Source of the DNA: Paraburkholderia gardini | GTDB taxonomy: Bacteria > Pseudomonadota > Gammaproteobacteria > Burkholderiales > Burkholderiaceae | DNA: 64,000 nt | Direction: 5' to 3' | NCBI RefSeq assembly: GCF_907164575.1 | Contig: NZ_CAJQYY010000006.1 | Span: forward strand, 124,001-188,000 | Part shown: positions 1 to 9,156 of the stretch, in pieces | How positions within the stretch are numbered: the first letter of the stretch is position 1 | Layout: each line of letters opens with the position of its first letter | The notes under the pieces: model-generated | Seen by the model: the letters and a program-made list of their open reading frames with translations, nothing else | Told to the model about the DNA's origin: nothing | Database searches by the model: none | Program-made: the position numbers and the translations under genes

Positions 1-582
1 GCCGTCGTGCATTTCAGTGAGGTTCGTCACGCCAAGGTGGCCGCCCGCGTGCGCGGGATGCTCGATCACGATAGCGTCCGGCAGGCGCCCCTTCTTCATC
101 CACTTCTTCAGTACAAGCGTCGCGCCGCGGCTATCCGACAGGATGGGAATGAGTGCGACATCGAACGCATGCGTCATGTCAGGCAGGTCGAGCGGCAGGC
201 CCGCGCCCATGACGATCGCGTCGGCGCCGTTTTCGCAGGCAACCCGCACGTAATCGGCATGTGCGCTGACGGCTTTCATCACGTTGACGGCGATCATGCC
301 GCGTCCTTCCGAGAGCACACGCGCAGCCCTGATTTCGCGGGCGAGCGCCGTGAGGTTCGCGCGTTCGAGCGTCTCGCGATCAGGATGCGTGCGACATGTC
401 TCGACGAGATCCGCGTGGTGATGCCGCAGGTCGATGCTGGCGATCGTGCCCATCGCGCCTTCGCGGGCGACACTGCCGGCAAGCCGGTGCGCCGATATGC
501 CGACGCCCATCCCACCCTGCACGACCGGCAACAGCGAGCGGCCACGAATCACGAGTGGGGGAAAAGAATGCGCTGGAAACAT
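1..582 (-). CDS. Nitronate monooxygenase (NMO/2-nitropropane dioxygenase family), 3' end missing
   Basis: The reverse strand reads as an open frame of 194 codons from an ATG at 582 to the left edge, so the C-terminal part lies outside the window. The N-terminal sequence contains VVQGGMGVGIS near residues 20-30, the FMN-binding loop typical of NMO-family TIM-barrel flavoenzymes, followed by SEGRGMIAVNVMKAV, GADAIVMGAGLP and VIEHPAHAGGHLGV, all in the order seen in the family. Such enzymes oxidise alkyl nitronates to carbonyl compounds and nitrite using O2. No clear Shine-Dalgarno precedes the ATG. A related role, such as enoyl-ACP reductase FabK, is possible because the fold is shared. Confidence 0.85.
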   Translation of the reverse strand, partial: MFPAHSFPPLVIRGRSLLPVVQGGMGVGISAHRLAGSVAREGAMGTIASIDLRHHHADLVETCRTHPDRETLERANLTALAREIRAARVLSEGRGMIAVNVMKAVSAHADYVRVACENGADAIVMGAGLPLDLPDMTHAFDVALIPILSDSRGATLVLKKWMKKGRLPDAIVIEHPAHAGGHLGVTNLTEMHDG

Positions 583-772
583 GAGAGGCCCGCTTCGTCG
601 ACATGAAACGTCCATGGTCGCGAATGGGCCAGACCTCGCATTGCGTGAGGTCAAACAAAAGGCGCGTGGACCGGTATCGGCACACCGCTTCCTGATTCAG
701 ATCAGCGGCGATGCAAATAGCTTCGCCTGTATTGCGCCCAACGCTGCATCACCGTGGCCGCGTCGCGCGATG

Positions 773-801
773 AAAAAACCCGCTTCGAGTGAGGAAGCGG
801 G
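773..801 (-). terminator. Rho-independent terminator of the ABC-F gene
   Basis: An 8-bp perfect stem (779-786 with 794-801, CCCGCTTC/GAAGCGGG) with a 7-nt loop is followed on the minus strand by six T residues. It sits about 30 nt after the stop of the ybiT-like gene. Confidence 0.85.
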
Positions 802-830
802 CTCTTGTACCTCGGACCTGCATTGAAACG

Positions 831-2423
831 TTACTGCACGCCCTGGCTCAGCAGGAAGTCTTCGTAATTGCCGCCGAAGTCGTTCAGCGTGCCGTCCGTG
901 CGCACTTCGACGATGCGGTTCGCCAGACCGCTCACGAACTCACGGTCGTGCGAGACGAAAATCAGCGTGCCTTCGTACTTCTCCAGCGCGATCTGCAGCG
1001 ATTCGATCGATTCCATGTCCATGTGGTTCGTCGGCTCGTCCATCAGCAGCACGTTGTGGCGGCCGAGCATCAGCTTGCCCCAGATCATGCGGCCTTTCTC
1101 GCCGCCCGAAAGCACCTTCACCGACTTGCGGATATCGTCCGCGTTGAAAAGCAGCCGGCCCAGCGTGCCGCGCACCGACTGCTCGTCGTCACCTTCCTGA
1201 CGATAGTTGTCGATCCAGTCCATCAGCGTGATGTCGTCCGGAAACTCTTCGTACGTGTCCTGCGGCATGTAACCGATGTTCGCGTTTTCCGCCCACTTCA
1301 CCGTGCCGTGATCGAGTTTGATATTGCCGCGCAGCGAACGCAGCAGCGTGGTCTTGCCCGCGCCGTTCTCGCCGATGATCGCAATACGCTCGCCCGGCTG
1401 CACGCTCAGGTTGAAGTTCTGGAAGATCGTACGGTCGTACTTCTTCGTAATCGTGTCCGCCACCACCGCGATGTTGTGCAGCTTCTTTTCGTACTCGAAG
1501 CGAATGAACGGATTCTGCCGCGACGACGGCTTGAATTCCTCGATCTTGATCTTCTCGATCTGCTTCGCGCGGCTCGTGGCCTGACGCGCCTTCGACTTGT
1601 TCGCCGAGAAGCGGCGCACGAAGTCCTGCAGATCGGCGACACGTTCCTTCGCCTTCGCGTTGGCGGTCTGCTGACGCTCGCGTGCCTGCGTGCTGGCGAG
1701 CATGTAGTCGTCGTAGTTGCCCGGATAGACCTTCAGCGTGCCGTAATCCATGTCGGCCATGTGCGTGCAGACCTGGTTCAGGAAATGTCGATCGTGCGAG
1801 ATGATGATCATCGTCGAGTTGTACTGGTTGAGCACGTCTTCCAGCCAGCGGATCGAGTTGATATCCAGGTTGTTGGTCGGTTCGTCCAGCAGCAGCACGT
1901 CCGGCTTCGAGAACAGTGCCTGCGCGAGCAGCACGCGCAGCTTCCAGCCCGGCGCCACGTTGCTCATCGGGCCGTTGTGGTCGGCGATCGCGATGCCGAT
2001 GCCAAGCAGCAGTTCGCCCGCACGTGCTTCGGCCGTGTAGCCGTCGTACTCCGCGAATTTCGCTTCGAGTTCGGCGGCGTGCATGTAGTCGTCGTCGGTG
2101 GCGTCGGGGTTCGCGTAGATCGCGTCGCGCTCGGTCATCGCGCCCCACATCTCCGTGTGACCCATCATGACGACGTCGAGCACGCGCACGTCTTCGTACG
2201 CAAACTGGTCCTGACGCAATTTACCGAGGCGCACATTCGGTTCGAGCATCACGGTGCCCGAACTCGATTCGAGGTCGCCGCCGAGGATTTTCATGAACGT
2301 CGACTTGCCGCAACCGTTCGCTCCGATCAGGCCATAGCGGTTGCCTTCCCCGAATTTGACCGAAATGTTCTCGAAGAGGGGCTTCGGCCCGAATTGCATG
2401 GTGATGTTGGCGGTAGACAGCAC
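831..2423 (-). CDS. ybiT: ABC-F family ATPase, YbiT type
   Basis: 530 residues, the same length as E. coli YbiT, with the YbiT-like start [12 protein letters not shown] and the end [11 protein letters not shown]. Two ABC cassettes are complete: Walker [10 protein letters not shown] (34-42) and Walker B with DEPTNNLD (180-187), then Walker [10 protein letters not shown] (351-359), signature LSGGEKGR (438-445) and DEPTNHMD (462-469). As in YbiT, the first cassette has a degenerate signature (APGWKLR). There are no membrane segments. ABC-F proteins act on the ribosome in the cytoplasm rather than as transporters, and the exact role of YbiT is not settled. It is transcribed alone and has its own terminator. 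Confidence 0.95.
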   Translation of the reverse strand: MLSTANITMQFGPKPLFENISVKFGEGNRYGLIGANGCGKSTFMKILGGDLESSSGTVMLEPNVRLGKLRQDQFAYEDVRVLDVVMMGHTEMWGAMTERDAIYANPDATDDDYMHAAELEAKFAEYDGYTAEARAGELLLGIGIAIADHNGPMSNVAPGWKLRVLLAQALFSKPDVLLLDEPTNNLDINSIRWLEDVLNQYNSTMIIISHDRHFLNQVCTHMADMDYGTLKVYPGNYDDYMLASTQARERQQTANAKAKERVADLQDFVRRFSANKSKARQATSRAKQIEKIKIEEFKPSSRQNPFIRFEYEKKLHNIAVVADTITKKYDRTIFQNFNLSVQPGERIAIIGENGAGKTTLLRSLRGNIKLDHGTVKWAENANIGYMPQDTYEEFPDDITLMDWIDNYRQEGDDEQSVRGTLGRLLFNADDIRKSVKVLSGGEKGRMIWGKLMLGRHNVLLMDEPTNHMDMESIESLQIALEKYEGTLIFVSHDREFVSGLANRIVEVRTDGTLNDFGGNYEDFLLSQGVQ

Positions 2424-2515
2424 GGTGCGTCCTTTGAATGTGTTGACTGCGAAAAACCCAACATTTTAGCAGGTTATTGAAACGGGACGCCCTGCCCGGC
2501 GCCCCCTCATCGCCG

Positions 2516-3457
2516 TTACGATCCGGCCCGCTTTGTTCCGCCGTCGCCGCGCGGCGCCTGACGGCGCTCTGGCTGCAATACGTCGATAAATGCCGTGAAA
2601 TCGGCATCCGCGAGACCTGCCGCGACCGCCAGCCGCAGCAGTTGCTGGACGGTGCCCGAGACCGGCATCGGCGTGCCGGTCTCGACAGCCGTGGCGGCGA
2701 CCGTCTCGACGTCTTTCTGGAACGTCCTGAAGGCGCCGAGCGGCGCGAAGCCGGTTTGCGTCATGCGCGGCACGAACGTCTGCAACAGCACGGAATCGGC
2801 CCAGCCGCCAGCAAGCGCTTCCGTCAGGCGCGAAGCGTCGATGCCGCTGCGTTCGGCAAGGGTGACCGCCTCGGCGATCGCCGCGATGGTCGACGTGACG
2901 ATCGCCTGGTTGCACAGCTTGGTGGTCTGGCCCGCGCCGGCCGTGCCCATGTGCGTGACGCGCGACGCGTACGCCTTGATCAGCGGCGTGACGGCTTCGA
3001 CATCGGCGGCCTCACCGCCCGCCATCACGGCCAGCGTGCCGGCTACGGCGCCCGTCGTGCCACCCGAAACCGGCGCGTCGATCCAGCCCACGCCGGCCGC
3101 CGCGGCGCGCGCCGCGAGGCTGCGTGTCACGCCCGGCGGAATGCTCGAATGATCGACGATCCAGCGCAATTTCCCTTTTGTGCGATCTCGACCATGAGCG
3201 TGCGCATCCGGACCCAGCACGCCGTGTTCGTCGAACACGACCGCTTCGACCGCCGCGGCGTCGGCGACGCATAGCACGATGGCTTCGGCGCACGCCGCGA
3301 GTTCACGCGGCGTATCGACGACCGTTGCACCGTCGCCCTGCAACGCCTCGGATTTCGCACGCGTGCGGTTCCAGACATGCACGACATGGCCCGCGCGCAG
3401 CAGATGCCTGATCATCGGCGCGCCCATCAGGCCGGGGCCACAGAATCCGGTTTCCAC
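2516..3457 (-). CDS. NAD(P)-dependent beta-hydroxyacid dehydrogenase (3-hydroxyisobutyrate dehydrogenase-like)
   Basis: The Rossmann motif begins at residue 4 (GFCGPGLMGAPM), so the protein should start at the GTG at 3457, which has AAGGA seven bases upstream; the frame stays open 51 codons further but without family-like sequence. That gives 313 residues. Other family marks are DAPVSGGTTGA (127-137, substrate loop) and GAGQTTKLCNQ with the catalytic lysine at about 180. Family members oxidise short beta-hydroxyacids such as 3-hydroxyisobutyrate, tartronate semialdehyde or glutarate derivatives; the substrate cannot be told here. Residues about 80-100 (GPDAHAHGRDRTKGK) look like a short insertion compared with usual members. 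It stands alone between ybiT and dodecin. Confidence 0.88.
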   Translation of the reverse strand: METGFCGPGLMGAPMIRHLLRAGHVVHVWNRTRAKSEALQGDGATVVDTPRELAACAEAIVLCVADAAAVEAVVFDEHGVLGPDAHAHGRDRTKGKLRWIVDHSSIPPGVTRSLAARAAAAGVGWIDAPVSGGTTGAVAGTLAVMAGGEAADVEAVTPLIKAYASRVTHMGTAGAGQTTKLCNQAIVTSTIAAIAEAVTLAERSGIDASRLTEALAGGWADSVLLQTFVPRMTQTGFAPLGAFRTFQKDVETVAATAVETGTPMPVSGTVQQLLRLAVAAGLADADFTAFIDVLQPERRQAPRGDGGTKRAGS

Positions 3458-3608
3458 GTTGTTTTCCTTACTGGTCTGGTGTTGAAGTCCTGGCCATGAT
3501 ACCGCCCGCCAGTTGCTGCCGGACGTACCGCGCCGCGCCGGGCACGCTCCGCGCGGGCCGCTAACGGCCTTGTCATTGCCTATACTTTCTTCAACCCAAG
3601 GAGGGCTC

Positions 3609-3818
3609 ATGAAAGACCACGTCTACAAGCACATCGAACTGACCGGATCGTCGACGAAATCGAGCGATGACGCCGTGCGTACAGCCATCGAAAAAGCGGC
3701 GAAGACGCTGCGAAACCTGCACTGGTTCCAGGTCACGGAGACACGCGGACAGATCGAGAACGACAAGGTCGTCCACTGGCAGGTAACGCTCAAGGTCGGC
3801 CTGCGTATCGACGACTAG
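3609..3818 (+). CDS. Dodecin family flavin-binding protein
   Basis: A 69-residue protein beginning MKDHVYKHIELTGSS and ending VTLKVGLRIDD. Length, the N-terminal VYK-IELTG strand, the helix VRTAIEKAAKTLRN, the HWFQVTETRG segment with the flavin-stacking tryptophan and the final amphipathic strand all match dodecins, dodecameric cytoplasmic spheres that store or buffer riboflavin/FMN. A strong Shine-Dalgarno AAGGAGG is centred eight bases before the ATG. The gene is monocistronic. In-frame sequence upstream is open but has no ribosome-binding site and no dodecin similarity. Confidence 0.93.
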   Translation: MKDHVYKHIELTGSSTKSSDDAVRTAIEKAAKTLRNLHWFQVTETRGQIENDKVVHWQVTLKVGLRIDD

Positions 3819-3945
3819 TACATGCAGTTGCGCCACGAGCGCGCCCGCGATGGTGCGTGCGCGGCGCAACGGAAAAGGGCCATGCCGGTTCGGGCACAGC
3901 CCCTGAAAGCGGCGGCCCTGCAAGGTCGCCGTCTGGTCGAAAGTG

Positions 3946-3972
3946 AACAGCCCGCGGGTGCCGCGGGCTGTT
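3946..3972. terminator. Strong hairpin between dodecin and the BMP-type gene
   Basis: A perfect 12-bp stem (3946-3957 with 3961-3972, AACAGCCCGCGG) with a 3-nt loop lies 8 nt past the stop of the minus-strand binding-protein gene and 128 nt past dodecin. Short T-rich sequence follows on both sides, so it may stop transcription from either direction. Confidence 0.7.
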
Positions 3973-3979
3973 GTCTGCA

Positions 3980-5071
3980 TTACTTCGGCAGCGAGCCGTC
4001 GACGCCTTCCACATACCAGTTGAGGCGTTGCAGTTCCGGATCGGACAGCGTCTTGCCGGCAGGCACCTTCACGCTGCCTGACTGGTCCTTGATCGGGCCG
4101 GTAAACACGTCCCACTTGCCGCCAGCAAGTTGGGTGCGTTTCGCTTCGACGTCCTTCTGTGCGTCAGCCGGAATCGCGCCCGTGTTCAGGTCCTCGAGGT
4201 TGACGGCCTTTTGCGGGATGCCCCACCACACCGGATCGTTCTTCCACTTGCCGTCCAGCACCTGCTGGATCGCCGCGTTGTAATACACGCCCCAGTGCGC
4301 GACCACCGAACCGAGGTGCGCGTCAGGACCGAACTTCTTCATGTCCGAATCCCAGCCGAACGCGTGCACGTGCTTTTCCGAAGCCGTCGCGAGCGTCGCG
4401 CTCGAATCGGTGTTCTGCAGCAGCACGTCGGCGCCCTGCCCGATCAGCGTTTCCGCCGCCTGCTTTTCCTTGCCCGGATCGAACCAGCTGTTGATCCAGA
4501 TAACCTTCGTGTGGATCTTCGGATTCACCGAACGCGCACCAAGTGTGTACGCGTTGATGTTGCGCACCACTTCCGGAATCGGTACCGACGCTACGAAGCC
4601 CAGCGTGTTCGTCTTCGTCACGTGGCCCGCGACGACGCCCGCCAGATACGCACCCTGGTACATCCGCACGTCGTACGTGCCGAAGTTCGCGGCCTTCTTG
4701 TAGCCTGTCGCGTGCAGGAACACGGTGTCCGGGAAGTCTTTGGCGACCTTCAGTTCGAAGTCCTGGAAGCCGAAGCTCGAACCGATGATGATCTTGTTGC
4801 CCTTGTTCGCCAGATCGCGGAACACGCGTTCCGAGTCGGCCGATTCAGGCACGTTTTCGACGCGCGTGATCTTGATCCGGTTGCCGAACTTCGCCTCGAC
4901 TTCCTTCGAACCCTGATCGTGCGCGAACGTCCAGCCTGCGTCGCCCGGGTTGCCGAGATAGACAAACGCGACGCCCGGCGCATCGGCCGCGCGCGCGGTC
5001 TGGGTCAGCGCGGCACCGAGACCCAGCGCGGCGGCGGTCAGCGCGAGCGCGCCCAGTAGTTTTCTTTTCAT
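3980..5071 (-). CDS. BMP family periplasmic binding protein of a purine/nucleoside ABC transporter
   Basis: 363 residues with an N-terminal signal peptide (MKRKLLGALALTAAALGLGAAL, cleavage expected after ARA near 28). The mature part has BMP/Med-family features: GVAFVYLGNPGDAGWTF at the start, IIIGSSFGFQD, FGTYDVRMYQGAYLAGVVAG and the VIWINSWFDPGKEKQAAE segment. The ATG at 5071 has AGGAGA upstream. In Gram-negative bacteria these proteins bind nucleosides or purine bases for an ABC importer. Two permease genes and an ATPase gene follow upstream in the same direction, and 8-oxoguanine deaminase lies a few kb away, so a purine ligand is the best inference. Confidence 0.9.
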   Translation of the reverse strand: MKRKLLGALALTAAALGLGAALTQTARAADAPGVAFVYLGNPGDAGWTFAHDQGSKEVEAKFGNRIKITRVENVPESADSERVFRDLANKGNKIIIGSSFGFQDFELKVAKDFPDTVFLHATGYKKAANFGTYDVRMYQGAYLAGVVAGHVTKTNTLGFVASVPIPEVVRNINAYTLGARSVNPKIHTKVIWINSWFDPGKEKQAAETLIGQGADVLLQNTDSSATLATASEKHVHAFGWDSDMKKFGPDAHLGSVVAHWGVYYNAAIQQVLDGKWKNDPVWWGIPQKAVNLEDLNTGAIPADAQKDVEAKRTQLAGGKWDVFTGPIKDQSGSVKVPAGKTLSDPELQRLNWYVEGVDGSLPK

Positions 5072-5139
5072 CGTGGTTTCTCCTGTCGTGTGATTGAAAT
5101 ACTCGAAACAGTTTTGTAATGCGCGGGCTCGCGTCGCCG

Positions 5140-6069
5140 TCAGCCCGCGGCGAAGAACGGCTTGCCAAGCGAAGCCGGCGCGTTCAGCCGGATCGTGTTC
5201 GGATTGCGCGAAATCAGCACCAGCACGACGACGGTCGCGATATAAGGCGTCATCGCGAGGAATTGTGTCGGCACCGGCACGCCGATCGCCTGCGCGTAGA
5301 ACTGCAGGCCCGTCACCGCGCCGAACAGCAGCGCGCCGATCAGGAGGCGCCCCGGACGCCACGTCGAGAACACGACGAGCGCAAGCGCGATCCAGCCGCG
5401 GCCGGACGTCAGCTGCTCCTGCCACAGGTGCAGGTTGACGATCGAGTAGTAGCCGCCCGCGAGACCCGCCATGCCGCCGCCGAACAGCGTCGCGCCGTAG
5501 CGCACGCCGATCACTGGAAAGCCGACCGAGTGCGCGACCGCGGGCGATTCGCCGACCGAGCGCAGCACGAGCCCGGCGCGCGTGCGATACAGAAACCAGC
5601 CGATCACGGCGAACATCGCGAACGCGAGGTAATCGAGCGGCGTGAGGCTGAAAAACGCAGGCCCGATGACGGGAATCTTCGACAGACCGGGGATCGTCCA
5701 TGTGTCGATCGTCGCGCGCACGGCGGCCGATGTATACGGCTTGCCGACATAGGCCGACAGGCCGATGCCGAAGATCGTCAGCGAGAGGCCGGTGGCAACC
5801 TGGTTGGCGAGCATCGTCAGCGTGAGGAACGCGAACAGCAGCGCCATCGCAAGACCCGCGCCTATCGCCGCCACGACGCCGAGCCACGGGCTGCCAGTGA
5901 CGGCGGTCACGGCGTAGCCGGTGACGGCGCCCATCAGCATCATGCCTTCGACGCCCAGGTTGAGTACGCCCGACTTCTCGGTGACGAGTTCGCCCGCGCC
6001 CGCGAACATCAGCGGAATGGCGGCGGTGACGGCGCTCGAGGTCAGCGCGCTGGCTTGTTGAATGTCCAT
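5140..6069 (-). CDS. ABC transporter permease (BMP-type nucleoside/purine importer), second subunit
   Basis: 309 residues, strongly hydrophobic, with the family segment GELVTEKSGVLNLGVEGMM near residues 26-44 and about eight to ten predicted membrane spans. This matches the shorter permease subunit (YufQ-like) of BMP-type importers. The ATG at 6069 is chosen because the protein then begins at the family start MDIQQASALTSSAV; the Shine-Dalgarno is weak. The longer open frame upstream overlaps the neighbouring permease and is not family-like. It lies 68 nt before the binding-protein gene in the same operon. Confidence 0.9.
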   Translation of the reverse strand: MDIQQASALTSSAVTAAIPLMFAGAGELVTEKSGVLNLGVEGMMLMGAVTGYAVTAVTGSPWLGVVAAIGAGLAMALLFAFLTLTMLANQVATGLSLTIFGIGLSAYVGKPYTSAAVRATIDTWTIPGLSKIPVIGPAFFSLTPLDYLAFAMFAVIGWFLYRTRAGLVLRSVGESPAVAHSVGFPVIGVRYGATLFGGGMAGLAGGYYSIVNLHLWQEQLTSGRGWIALALVVFSTWRPGRLLIGALLFGAVTGLQFYAQAIGVPVPTQFLAMTPYIATVVVLVLISRNPNTIRLNAPASLGKPFFAAG

Positions 6070-6095
6070 GGGGATCGCCGGGAAATCAGTGGGTC

Positions 6096-7202
6096 TTAAT
6101 GCGTCTGGGAGGCCACGGTGTGGCGGCGCACGCGGTAGTTCACAAACACGTCGGCACCCAGCAGGCAGAACAGCAGCAGCCCCTGGAACACGCCGGAGAG
6201 CGCCTGCGGCAACTGCATCGAGGTCTGCACCGCTTCGCCGCCGAGGTACAGCAGCGCCATCAGCAGGCTCGCGAGCACAATGCCGACCGGATGCAGCCGT
6301 CCGACGAACACGACGATGATCGCGGTGAAGCCGTAGCCCGGCGACCACGTCGCCTGCAACTGGCCGATCGGGCCGGCGATCTCACCCATACCGGCGAGAC
6401 CGGCAAGCGCGCCGCCGATCAGAAGCGACGTCCAGATGGCCTTCTTTTCGGAGAAGCCCGCGTAGCGCGCGGCAAGCGGCGCGAGACCGCCGACGTTCAT
6501 CCGGTAGCCCGCGAAGCTCTTCTTCATGAACACCCACACCAGCGGAATCGCGATCAGCGTAACGATGACCGACGCGTTCAAACGCGTGCCGTGCAGGAAT
6601 TTCCAGTGCCAGTCGCCGGCGAACGTCGGATAGAGCGCGTCGCCGCTGAACATCTCCGAAAGCGGGAAATTCATGCCCTGCGGATCGCGCCACGGGCCGC
6701 TCACGAGCCAGATCAGCAACTGCGTCGCGACGTAGGTGAACATCAGGCTCGTCAGGATTTCGTTGGTGTTGAAGCGGCTTTTCAGGAGCGCGGGAATCGC
6801 CGCCCACGCCATGCCGGCCAGCATGCCGGCGATCATCATCAGGAACAGGATCCACCAGCCCGACGCCTGATCGAAATAAATCGCGACGCCGCTCGCGCCG
6901 ATGCCGCCGAGAATCATCTGCCCTTCGGCGCCGATGTTCCACACGTTCGCGCGATATCCGACCGCGAGCCCAAGGCCGATCAGGCACAGCGGCGAGGCTT
7001 TCAGCAGCAGTTCAGACCAGCCGTTGACGCTCGACAGCGGTTCGATGAAGAACGCGTGCATCGCCTCCAGCGGATCACGGCCGACGAGGCCGAAAATGAG
7101 AAAGCCGATCGCGAGCGTGAGTAGCGCGGCGATCAATGGCACAGCGAGCCGCATCGTGCGGGAGGGCATCGTGCGCGCTTCGAGTCGGTACGGAAAAATC
7201 AT
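6096..7202 (-). CDS. ABC transporter permease (BMP-type nucleoside/purine importer), first subunit
   Basis: 368 residues with many membrane spans and the conserved stretch GYRANVWNIGAEGQMILGGIGA near residues 80-105, typical of the larger permease (YufP-like) of these importers. It precedes the second permease with a 26-nt gap. The ATG at 7202 is used; a second ATG at 7169 (MPSRTMRLAVP) directly before the first membrane span is an alternative start, and neither has a strong ribosome-binding site. Together with the ATPase, second permease and BMP protein it forms a complete importer. Confidence 0.9.
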   Translation of the reverse strand: MIFPYRLEARTMPSRTMRLAVPLIAALLTLAIGFLIFGLVGRDPLEAMHAFFIEPLSSVNGWSELLLKASPLCLIGLGLAVGYRANVWNIGAEGQMILGGIGASGVAIYFDQASGWWILFLMMIAGMLAGMAWAAIPALLKSRFNTNEILTSLMFTYVATQLLIWLVSGPWRDPQGMNFPLSEMFSGDALYPTFAGDWHWKFLHGTRLNASVIVTLIAIPLVWVFMKKSFAGYRMNVGGLAPLAARYAGFSEKKAIWTSLLIGGALAGLAGMGEIAGPIGQLQATWSPGYGFTAIIVVFVGRLHPVGIVLASLLMALLYLGGEAVQTSMQLPQALSGVFQGLLLFCLLGADVFVNYRVRRHTVASQTH

Positions 7203-7272
7203 GGGTAGCCGTGGTTAGCGTGTTGTTATGTATTCGATCGCAGGGGTTCGGTCTCAGGCTGCGGCCGTGCGT

Positions 7273-8901
7273 TCAGGCGTGCGCCGGCTCGCCCGCCGGT
7301 GGTGGCGGCGTGCCGCCGGCGCCGCCGTTGCGCTCGCCGAAGAGGCCCGCCATCCAGCGGCCGATTTCCTCCGCGTTCGTATCGCCCGTCGCCCGAACCG
7401 GCGACAGGCGGCCGCGCGCGAGCACCGCGAGGCGGTCGCAGATGTCGAACAGCTCTTCGAGCTCCTCGGAGATCACCAGGATCGCGACGCCGCTCGCCGA
7501 CAGGTCGAGCAGCTGCTGACGGATGAACGCCGCCGCGCCGACATCGACGCCCCACGTGGGTTGCGCGACCACCAGCACCTTCGGCGCCTGGAGAATTTCC
7601 CGGCCGACGATGTACTTCTGCAGATTGCCGCCCGACAGGCTTTGCGCGATCGCGTCGGGGCCGCCGCAGCGTACGTCGAACGATGCGATGCAACGGTCCG
7701 CGAACGCGCGCATCGCCTTCGTGCTGATCCAGCCGGAACTCACCATCTTCTGCCGGTGCGCGGTCAGGAGTGCGTTGTCGGAGAGCGACATCGCCGGCAC
7801 CGCGCCCCGCCCGAGCCGCTCTTCCGGCACGAACGCAAAGCCGAGCGAACGCCGGCCGCCCGCGCCGAGCCTGCCCGCGGCCTTGCCGCAGATCGTGACC
7901 GCTTCGGCCCGGTTGCCGCGCTGCTCGCCGGAGAGGGCCGCCAGCAGTTCTGCCTGACCGTTGCCCGAGACACCCGCAATGCCGAACACTTCGCCCGCGT
8001 GAACCGAGAACGACACATCGTCGAGCGATGTGCCGAACGGATCCTCGCTCGCCACGGAGAGATGCTTCACGTCGAGTAGCACATTGCCCGGCGTGTGCGT
8101 GCGGCGCTCGTAGTCCGGCAGCGAATGCCCGACCATCAGCTGCGCGAGCGACGCGTGCGTTTCCTCGCGCGGCTTCACGTGGCCCGTCACGCGGCCGCCG
8201 CGCATCACCGTCGCGGTGTCGCAGAGTTCCTGGATTTCGTCGAGTTTGTGGCTGATGTAGAGAATGCTGCAGCCTTCGGACGCGAGGCGCTTCAGCGTCG
8301 CGAAGAGCTTGCGCACGGCCTGCGGCGTGAGCACCGAGGTCGGCTCGTCCATGATGAGCAGACGCGGATTCTGCAGCAGGCAACGCACGATCTCGACGCG
8401 TTGCCGCTCGCCCACCGTCAGGCTGTGCACGTGGCGCTGCGGATCGATGTCGAGGCCGTAATCGGCCGATACTTCGCGGATGCGCCGGGAGAGTGTCTTG
8501 AGGTCGAACGGATCGTCGAGCGCGAGCGCGATGTTTTCGCCGACGGTCAGCGTCTCGAAGAGCGAAAAGTGCTGGAACACCATGCCGATACCGAGCTTGC
8601 GCGCGGCCGCCGGGCTCGCGATCTCGACGGCTTGCCCTTCCCAGCGGATCTCGCCCGCGTCGGGCCGCACCGAGCCGTAGATGATCTTCATCAGCGTGCT
8701 CTTGCCCGCGCCGTTTTCGCCGAGGACCGCGTGGATTTCGCCGGGCTCGACGACAAGCGTCACGTCGTCGTTGGCGCGCACGGCCGGATATTGTTTGCTG
8801 ATGCCCGACAGTGCGAGACGTGGCGCGGCCGCGGCTTTCGCCGGCGATGTACCCGCGGGCCGTTCGGCGGCGTCGCCGCCAGAGGTGGAAATGTCGACCA
8901 T
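7273..8901 (-). CDS. ATP-binding protein of BMP-type nucleoside/purine ABC importer (two fused ABC domains)
   Basis: 542 residues with two ABC domains in tandem, as in sugar and nucleoside importers. The first has Walker A GENGAGKST (61-69), signature LTVGERQRVE (about 165) and LLIMDEPTSVLTP. The second has a degenerate Walker A (AGVSGNGQAEL, lysine absent) with QSLSGGNLQK as signature, the usual asymmetry in this family. The ATG at 8901 gives a protein starting MVDISTS. It is first in the four-gene transporter operon and divergent from the LysR gene at 9157, which probably regulates it. Confidence 0.92.
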   Translation of the reverse strand: MVDISTSGGDAAERPAGTSPAKAAAAPRLALSGISKQYPAVRANDDVTLVVEPGEIHAVLGENGAGKSTLMKIIYGSVRPDAGEIRWEGQAVEIASPAAARKLGIGMVFQHFSLFETLTVGENIALALDDPFDLKTLSRRIREVSADYGLDIDPQRHVHSLTVGERQRVEIVRCLLQNPRLLIMDEPTSVLTPQAVRKLFATLKRLASEGCSILYISHKLDEIQELCDTATVMRGGRVTGHVKPREETHASLAQLMVGHSLPDYERRTHTPGNVLLDVKHLSVASEDPFGTSLDDVSFSVHAGEVFGIAGVSGNGQAELLAALSGEQRGNRAEAVTICGKAAGRLGAGGRRSLGFAFVPEERLGRGAVPAMSLSDNALLTAHRQKMVSSGWISTKAMRAFADRCIASFDVRCGGPDAIAQSLSGGNLQKYIVGREILQAPKVLVVAQPTWGVDVGAAAFIRQQLLDLSASGVAILVISEELEELFDICDRLAVLARGRLSPVRATGDTNAEEIGRWMAGLFGERNGGAGGTPPPPAGEPAHA

Positions 8902-9156
8902 GTAATTCCGTTGTTCGCAGTGACTGCCCTTTCGCAACGTGGCCGTCCGAAGCCGTGCGAAGCGCGCTGGACGACGTTGCAGCCGGGTGACAATACCTAA
9001 TTCGACACAGCCCGTCGAGCCATCAAAATTCCCGGAAACCCGCGTCGCAACAAGGCGTTGCGGGTAAGCCTCCCTTGACGGCTCTTTCTGTCCATACTAA
9101 AACGCATATACCCCAAAGCCCATTCGATCAGCCAGAACATATATTCCGGAGAAGTC

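Noticed and set aside
789..2480. A 563-codon open frame antisense to the ABC-F gene
   Set aside because: It mirrors the codon bias of the real gene; the product is Arg/His/Val-rich and has no family features.
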